NCBI GenBank assembly: GCA_023402075.1 | Contig: JAEXCS010000043.1 | Location: forward strand, 59,409-123,408 | DNA length: 64,000 nt | From: Bacillota bacterium | Lineage (GTDB): Bacteria; Bacillota; Clostridia; Oscillospirales; Oscillospiraceae | Reading direction: 5' to 3' | Shown: positions 59,967 through 64,000 of the stretch, piece after piece | How the letters are laid out: every line of letters begins with the position of its first letter | How positions within the stretch are numbered: the stretch's first letter is position 1 | Made by a program: the position numbers and the translations under genes | Notes under the pieces: model-generated | Seen by the model: the letters and a program-made list of their open reading frames with translations, nothing else | The model's database searches: none | Told to the model about the DNA's origin: nothing

Positions 59967-60188
59967 ATGGCAAAAAATCCTTTTTGCATCTTTACTCCAT
60001 GGAATCCCAGATGCCATCCACCCAAACCCCCGAGGCCTCAGCCCGGGCCGCCAAGGCCGCCTTGGTCACCCTGGCCCCCGAAACCACCCTGGACGCCCGG
60101 ACCACCCTGGACGCCCGGACCACCCAAACCTCCCGGACCGCCTAAGCCACCCGGGCCACCTAAGCCGCCCGGGCCGCCATGGAGATAA
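59967..60188 (+). CDS. Proline-rich collagen-like small protein, 73 aa
   Basis: AGGAGG (59953-59958) and ATG 59967 show this is translated. The start MAKNPFCIFTPWNPRCHPPK is followed by a run of PPKPPGP / PPWTPGP repeats to the end. Two cysteines lie near the N-terminus. It has no signal peptide. Such short Pro/Gly-rich proteins are common in spore coats and exosporia. With the sigma-K-like promoter and location inside a split spore gene, a spore-surface role is suggested but unproven. Confidence 0.65.
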   Translation: MAKNPFCIFTPWNPRCHPPKPPRPQPGPPRPPWSPWPPKPPWTPGPPWTPGPPKPPGPPKPPGPPKPPGPPWR

Positions 60189-60198
60189 CCTGTCATGC

Positions 60199-60230
60199 GC
60201 TCGCCGGAAGAAATCTTTCGGCGAGCTTTC
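60199..60230 (+). terminator. Terminator after the proline-rich gene
   Basis: GCTCGCCGgAAGA / TCTTtCGGCGAGC-type stem, then TTTCC. Confidence 0.65.
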
Positions 60231-60272
60231 CATTTATCAATTCCGCACAGTATGTACCGCCGCAGTGAAACC

Positions 60273-60432
60273 TACAGCAATTCCACGGAGAAATGCAAAA
60301 AAAGGATGCAGCGCAAAATGAGGGGCTAAAAAACGGAGGACGCCGACGGGCTGACGCCCGTCAAGGACGACAACGCAATAGGCAGCCATTTTACACGCTG
60401 AACTTTTTGCAGTTTTTTGTGGAATTGCTGTA
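60273..60432. mobile_element. MITE copy 1, about 160 bp
   Basis: Terminal inverted repeats TACAGCAATTCCAC / GTGGAATTGCTGTA with TA at both outer ends, as left by IS630/Tc1-type transposases. The inside carries GACGGGC-TGAC-GCCCGTC. The reverse complement is nearly identical to 61959-62118, with a central run of about 75 identical bases. It has no coding capacity. Confidence 0.8.
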
Positions 60433-60484
60433 AGCGGAACCTTCTTTCCGGCTTTGACATATCCTGCAATAAGAGGTGGTATCT

Positions 60485-60697
60485 ATGATTTTACAGGCAA
60501 TCGTGGTGAAGGTTCGCCCCGGTAATCTGCTTGTTTTTGACGAGTCAATGTCTCAGACTGTGCTCGTCCACACACCGCGCGCGTGCCGGTTTCGTGTTGG
60601 CAATTGCGTGAGTATTTTGTACAACGGGATCATGACCAGAAGTATTCCTCCGCAAATCACCGCAATCAGAATTACAAGAATCCGTTGCTCATGGTAA
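60485..60697 (+). CDS. Small beta-barrel-like protein, 70 aa
   Basis: The gene reads MILQAIVVKVRPGNLLVFDE, then TVLVHTPRACRFRVGNCVSILYNGIM and PPQITAIRITRI. The strand pattern suggests a small OB-like fold. I have seen similar short proteins in Clostridia, without function. The SD AAGAGGTGGT supports ATG 60485. It follows MITE copy 1 by 50 bp. It could be a small regulator of the element, but nothing shows this. Confidence 0.6.
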   Translation: MILQAIVVKVRPGNLLVFDESMSQTVLVHTPRACRFRVGNCVSILYNGIMTRSIPPQITAIRITRIRCSW

Positions 60698-60703
60698 CAC
60701 TGC

Positions 60704-60729
60704 GCCGCCTCTTTTAAGGGGCGGCTTTT
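60704..60729 (+). terminator. Hairpin terminator
   Basis: GCCGCCTC / GGGGCGGC-type stem closing on CTTTTAA, then CTTTTA. Confidence 0.6.
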
Positions 60730-60977
60730 ATTACGCCCTCCTCAGTCCACGCAACCTTGTGCGTAAAATTAAGGCAAATACACCTGTGGTATGCCTTTAC
60801 AGCCATCCTGTACCCGCCGGAACGGACGCAGGCTCTTCCTCGGCGCACCGTGCCATTTGCAGTTTATGCAGTGTTGTGGGTATTTTTAAATAGCAATAAC
60901 GCTGCCCATGGTGATTCTCTCCCCCCGGTACTCACACAGGCTATTTTTATTTGCATATGATACTTTGGGTGATTATC
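60730..60977. other. Non-coding gap inside the element
   Basis: About 250 bp. A frame at 60757-60960 exists but has no SD and an unnatural composition. No hairpin or repeat of note was seen. Confidence 0.35.
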
Positions 60978-61145
60978 TTGAATCCTTGTGAAATGAATGT
61001 GCTGATTGCGGCCCTTACCAATTATTTTTATACCAATCTCTCGGAAAAGGATTTTATATGTCTGAGTATTTTTCTGCGCGAACTCAGCAAGTCAATGATT
61101 GGCACAACGGTATTTGACGGGCTTTGCTTTAAGGAGAAGAAATAA
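60978..61145 (+). CDS. Small helical protein, DUF6774-like, 55 aa
   Basis: A TTG start at 60978 follows GGTGAT. The product begins MNPCEMNVLIAALTNYFYTN and continues LSEKDFICLSIFLRELSKSM. The Cys-Glu start, two-helix layout and position of Leu residues resemble the 58-residue DUF6774-like protein at 38500. Function is unknown. ATG 60957 is an alternative start, without an SD. Confidence 0.45.
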   Translation: MNPCEMNVLIAALTNYFYTNLSEKDFICLSIFLRELSKSMIGTTVFDGLCFKEKK

Positions 61146-61195
61146 TCCGCCACCTTTCATTCACCACTTTCTTTTCTGACCTCCTGATGGCCACG

Positions 61196-61408
61196 TCATG
61201 CTTTTATCCAATCCAATGCAAGGCCCAGCGTGTACCAAATGTTGGTATTGGGCTTTACGTAGTCCGTCGCATTAAATGCCACCTCAACGGCGCACAGCCG
61301 CAACGCCGCCGTAATCTGATTCACCGGGACATAGACATTCCTGCCCGGCAGGTACTTAACAGCTTGGACACTGAACCGCTCCGGGTGCCAGCCCGGGGCG
61401 GTTCTTTT
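61196..61408 (-). pseudogene. C-terminal protein fragment without start
   Basis: The minus-strand frame reads APGWHPERFSVQAVKYLPGR, then NVYVPVNQITAALRLCAVEV, and ends IWYTLGLALDWIKA then TGA. It looks like true coding sequence but has no start codon or SD, and it begins inside a hairpin (GAACCGC/GCGGTTC at about 61374-61405). Read as a remnant; family not recognised. Confidence 0.3.
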
Positions 61409-61484
61409 TTATGTGCTGCATTTAAATTCCTCCCACAGCTTGTCCGTATTTCTTCCGCAGCCGCACTTTTTCCGGCTGCTTAAA

Positions 61485-61661
61485 TTATGTATTTTCAGGG
61501 GGTTCTTCGGGGGAAATATACCGAATAGCCCTTGCCGTCTGCTCCGGGTGGGAGCGTGCATAGGGGAGAAAATCCTGAATGATTAGTTTTCTGAAATGCT
61601 CTTTGTATTCCGGCTCTTTACCGGTAATTTCACGATCATTCCATATCAGCCTCATCTCCAT
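61485..61661 (-). CDS. Small hypothetical protein, 58 aa
   Basis: A strong GGAGGTGGTG SD precedes ATG 61661. The product MEMRLIWNDREITGKEPEYK continues HFRKLIIQDFLPYARSHPEQTARAIRYISPEEPPENT: one strand pair, then a helix. The family is not recognised. Being small, well translated and basic, it is one candidate for a directionality factor of the recombinase, but this is only a guess. Confidence 0.55.
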   Translation of the reverse strand: MEMRLIWNDREITGKEPEYKEHFRKLIIQDFLPYARSHPEQTARAIRYISPEEPPENT

Positions 61662-61663
61662 GA

Positions 61664-62065
61664 AAGTCACCACCTCCGCTAAAAGCTTATTGGCAAGGCT
61701 CGTCCACTATTCGCGGAACCCTCGCAACGGTCAATTCCCTTTTGCAGTGTGCAGTCGCCCACTCCTTTGGCTTGAAAGATTTTCCTTTCAGTGATAAACT
61801 AATTGAAAACGACCTCCTCACCGGGGATCGTCCATCTTTCTTGAATAAACCCGTTATCCGCAGTTCCGGACATCATCTGGTTAGCAGCGAAGCTCTAGAT
61901 GCAGGCTTTGTTTATGACGGTGCATCTGCTGAAATTCAAACCGCCGTTCGCCAAGTATTACAGCAGTTCCGCAAAAAAATGCAAAAAGTTCAGCGTGTAA
62001 AATGGCTGCCTATTGCGTTGTCGTCCTTGACGGGCGTCAGCCCGTCGGCGTCCTCCGCCTTTTAG
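61664..62065 (+). pseudogene. Degenerate coding frame running into MITE copy 2
   Basis: An open frame without a start reads AYWQGSSTIRGTLATVNSLL, then KLIENDLLTGDRPSFLNKPV and SSEALDAGFVYDGASAEIQT. From 61959 the frame is MITE sequence. It is probably a gene fragment cut by the MITE insertion. Family not recognised. Confidence 0.35.
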
Positions 62066-62118
62066 CCCCCCATTTTGCGCTACTTCCTTTTTTCGCATTT
62101 CTCTGTGGAATTGCTGTA
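61959..62118. mobile_element. MITE copy 2, inverted relative to copy 1
   Basis: About 160 bp with TACAGCAGTTCCGC / GTGGAATTGCTGTA ends. By eye it shows about 11 differences from the reverse complement of 60273-60432. It lies 127 bp before the recombinase start, so it may have changed that gene's promoter. Confidence 0.8.
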
Positions 62119-62245
62119 GGCTTGCCCGATACTGTTGCGGGGCCTTGCAATGCAGGCACTCAATCCGGCGAGGCAATGGAATCTATCCGCTGATCTGGCG
62201 GGTGAACTAAAAAATGCGCCCGAACTGGGCACATGGGGGTGCGCC

Positions 62246-63712
62246 ATGTACACGGCAATCTACGCCCGGCAAAGCCTTGACAAAAAAGACAGTCTTTCCA
62301 TTGAGGGGCAGGTGGACCTGTGCCGCGCCGAGGCTGCCGGAGAATTCAAGGTTTATACTGACAAAGGCTTTTCCGGCAAGAACACACACCGTCCGTCCTT
62401 TTCCAAGCTGATGAAGGACGTTGAATCCGGAGAAATTGAGAAGCTGGTATGCTATCGGCTGGACCGAATCTCCCGCTCCATCATGGACTTCGGCATGATC
62501 TGGGAGACGCTGAATCAAAATCACGTTGAGTTTGTCTCCATCAATGAAAAGTTTGACACCTCAACCCCGGTCGGTCGCGCCATGCTTTACATCATTATGG
62601 TGTTCGCGCAGCTGGAACGGGAAACCATTGCCGAGCGTGTGAAGGACAATTATTACCAGCGCGTGAAAAAGGGCGCGTGGCCGGGCGGCCCCGCTCCCTT
62701 TGGGTTTCAGATTGCCCGGGAGCGGATAGCAGGGCAAAAAGCCCTTGAGCCAACACCGGAAATAGACATCGTAAAACGCATTTTCAATATGTACGCAGAG
62801 GCGGGGGCATCTCTTGGAAAGGTCGCAAAGACGCTGACCGAAGAGGGGATTCCGTGCACCAAAAGGATTGGCTGGGACGGCGTATCTGTGGGCCGGATTC
62901 TGCGCAACCCCGCCTACGCAAAAGCGACTGAGGCCGTCTATGCGTATTACAGCGCCAAGGGTGCGATTATTTACAACGACGTCTCCGAATTCACAGGGAA
63001 GTTTGCCTCCATTATGATTGGAAAGCGCACGTCGAATGAAAGAAAGTATACCAATATGCAGGAGCATCTTCTGGCAATTTCCTCTCATGAGGGTGTAATT
63101 GATGGAGAACAATTTCTAACCTGTCAGTTCCGGATGGACAATAACCGGCAGGTCAAAAACACCGGGAAGGGAAAGCTGACCTGGCTTTCCGGGCTGCTTC
63201 ACTGTAAGGAGTGCGGGTACAGCCTGCGCGTGATTGAAGATAAACAGTACAACCGGAAGTACCTGTCCTGCGCGGGCCGGACAAATCTCCACATTTGTTC
63301 TGCGATTCATACCGAACGGATTGAAGACGTGGAGGCCATGGTGGAATCGTTCCTGATAGAGAATTTCTCAACGGAACAATCATTTCTGGCCGCAGAAGAC
63401 CCCAGCTCCAAGCCGCAGGATAAATGGGTGGGCGAGGTGGAGCAGATTGAACATAAAATTGCCAATCTGATTGAAGCCCTTGCAAGCGGCAACGATGTTT
63501 CCGCCCAGTACATCAATACGGCAATTCAAAAGCTGGACGATAAAAAGCGAGAGATTCTGAACAAGATCACTGCTACCGCAAGCACCGTCCGCACCGATGC
63601 AATTGCATATGATTTCAGCACCCTGGACTTCGAGGCAAAAAAGAAAACCGCAGCTGCGGTTATCAAAAATGTGCTATGCGCTCCATCGGGCATTGATATC
63701 AAATTACGTTGA
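62246..63712 (+). CDS. Large serine recombinase (integrase/excisionase type)
   Basis: In this 488-residue protein, the resolvase domain (about 1-150) has the nucleophile Ser in YTAIYARQSLDKKDSLSIEGQ, then GFSGKNTHRPSFSKLMKDVESG, YRLDRISRSIMDFG and QLERETIAERVKDNY. The recombinase domain (about 165-290) has PFGF, LTEEGIPCTKR, VGRILRNPAY. A zinc ribbon (CKECG...LSC...C, about 325-357) and a coiled coil (about 390-450) follow. ATG 62246 has GGGGGTG upstream; the longer frame has no SD. It lies at the element's right end, as in skin-type elements, and should catalyse attL x attR excision with a helper. Confidence 0.95.
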   Translation: MYTAIYARQSLDKKDSLSIEGQVDLCRAEAAGEFKVYTDKGFSGKNTHRPSFSKLMKDVESGEIEKLVCYRLDRISRSIMDFGMIWETLNQNHVEFVSINEKFDTSTPVGRAMLYIIMVFAQLERETIAERVKDNYYQRVKKGAWPGGPAPFGFQIARERIAGQKALEPTPEIDIVKRIFNMYAEAGASLGKVAKTLTEEGIPCTKRIGWDGVSVGRILRNPAYAKATEAVYAYYSAKGAIIYNDVSEFTGKFASIMIGKRTSNERKYTNMQEHLLAISSHEGVIDGEQFLTCQFRMDNNRQVKNTGKGKLTWLSGLLHCKECGYSLRVIEDKQYNRKYLSCAGRTNLHICSAIHTERIEDVEAMVESFLIENFSTEQSFLAAEDPSSKPQDKWVGEVEQIEHKIANLIEALASGNDVSAQYINTAIQKLDDKKREILNKITATASTVRTDAIAYDFSTLDFEAKKKTAAAVIKNVLCAPSGIDIKLR

Positions 63713-63722
63713 TTATCAGTGC

Positions 63723-63760
63723 TTTATTTTTGCATGGTATGTTGATAGCTTAGATTGGAA
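63723..63760 (+). other. attR of the pdaB element
   Basis: The element half is TTTATTTTT (63723-63731) then GCATGGTATGTT, the core is GATAG at 63744-63748, and the host half is CTTAGATTGG. It is the counterpart of attL at 56873-56905; see there for the symmetry argument. Confidence 0.75.
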
Positions 63761-64000
63761 GGGCATATCCGCAGATGAAATTACCCGGCGGGTCACTTCC
63801 AGAGTCCAGCCCGGGTCTATCGTCCTGTTCCACAACGCGGCGGAGAATACCCCGGCTGCCCTGCCGGGCATTCTGGAATACCTAATTGGGCAGGGGTATT
63901 CCGTGGTTCCTATTTCGCAGATTATCGTCAAGGGCGAATGCAATAAGGACTACACCATCGACCATACCGGCCGCCAGAAGGCCGCAAAAAGCGTCACCGA
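63744..64000 (+). CDS. pdaB: PdaB-like polysaccharide deacetylase, 3' part (runs off the window)
   Basis: The frame is open from the core to the window end: DSLDWKGISADEITRRVTSR, then PGSIVLFHNAAENTPAALPG and SVVPISQIIVKGECNKDYTI. The segment IVLFHN is NodB motif 5 with a catalytic-site His. It is continuous with the 5' part at 56364-56887 when joined at GATAG. It has no start or SD of its own. Confidence 0.9.

Larger units (their letters stand above)
56883..63748. mobile_element. 6.86-kb serine-recombinase element splitting pdaB
   Basis: Bounded by two GATAG cores (56883-56887 and 63744-63748) inside an imperfect 22-bp direct repeat (ATGGgATGTcGATAGtcTtG versus ATGGtATGTtGATAGctTaG). A large serine recombinase ends 31 bp from the right core. 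Cargo: acidic repeat protein, lipoprotein, DUF2500 protein, proline-rich protein, small ORFs and two MITEs. There are no phage structural, replication or conjugation genes. It resembles sporulation-gene intervening elements such as sigK skin in layout. Excision is inferred, not shown. Confidence 0.88.

Noticed and set aside
60757..60960. 67-residue open frame inside the element
   Set aside because: No SD, no recognisable protein pattern, and starts shortly after a terminator.
1..64000. CRISPR arrays, rRNA and tRNA genes
   Set aside because: No regularly spaced repeats, rRNA blocks or cloverleaf sequences were noticed apart from the tRNA-like part of ssrA.

Overview
The window reads as a high-GC, spore-forming Clostridia genome, most likely an Oscillospiraceae-type gut anaerobe. 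The evidence is an alpha/beta small acid-soluble spore protein, a PdaB-type sporulation deacetylase, an SLH-domain surface protein with a CsaB-type pyruvyltransferase, many short anaerobe-type enzymes, and canonical SD-led genes ending in GC-rich hairpins. The family-level placement is inference.

Layout. 1-3160: Nudix hydrolase, smpB with an apparent ACG start, cyclophilin, short-chain dehydrogenase and ssrA (tmRNA), so both halves of the trans-translation system lie within 2.5 kb. 3160-16620: a decayed, mostly minus-strand prophage region. It has tail and lysis genes of one phage, the tail genes of a second phage, and between them a fragment with the end of a terminase, a whole portal and the start of a prohead protease. 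No capsid, integrase or lysogeny switch is visible apart from a ribbon-helix-helix protein with three operator-like dyads. 16620-19400: decaying genes, namely an ABC ATPase remnant and an oxalate decarboxylase interrupted by an in-frame TGA. 19600-56140: ordinary chromosome. It holds a P1B metal ATPase divergent from a TetR regulator, a diguanylate cyclase, an OYE-type flavoenzyme, a DtxR-family regulator with malic enzyme, cysK divergent from an Rrf2 regulator, a MarR-controlled heterodimeric ABC exporter, NudC, a GT4-CsaB fusion, a ClC exchanger, serC-serA, a deaminase and a hydantoinase, an SLH 5'-nucleotidase, an SASP, a cysteine desulfurase-family enzyme, rpmE, hflX, yigZ and an NlpC/P60 hydrolase.

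56364-64000 is the most interesting part. A pdaB-like sporulation polysaccharide deacetylase gene is split by a 6.86-kb element. The two gene halves join in frame exactly at a shared GATAG core, and a large serine recombinase sits 31 bp inside the right end. The reconstructed attP and attB are each symmetric about the same GA dinucleotide. The layout matches the known sigK-skin type of sporulation-gene intervening element, but in a different host gene. The element carries a terminator just inside its left end, a proline-rich small protein behind a sigma-K-like promoter, a four-repeat acidic protein, a lipoprotein, a DUF2500 protein, several small ORFs, and two inverted 160-bp MITE copies.

Calls rest on reading motifs and sequence by eye. 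No database search was run.
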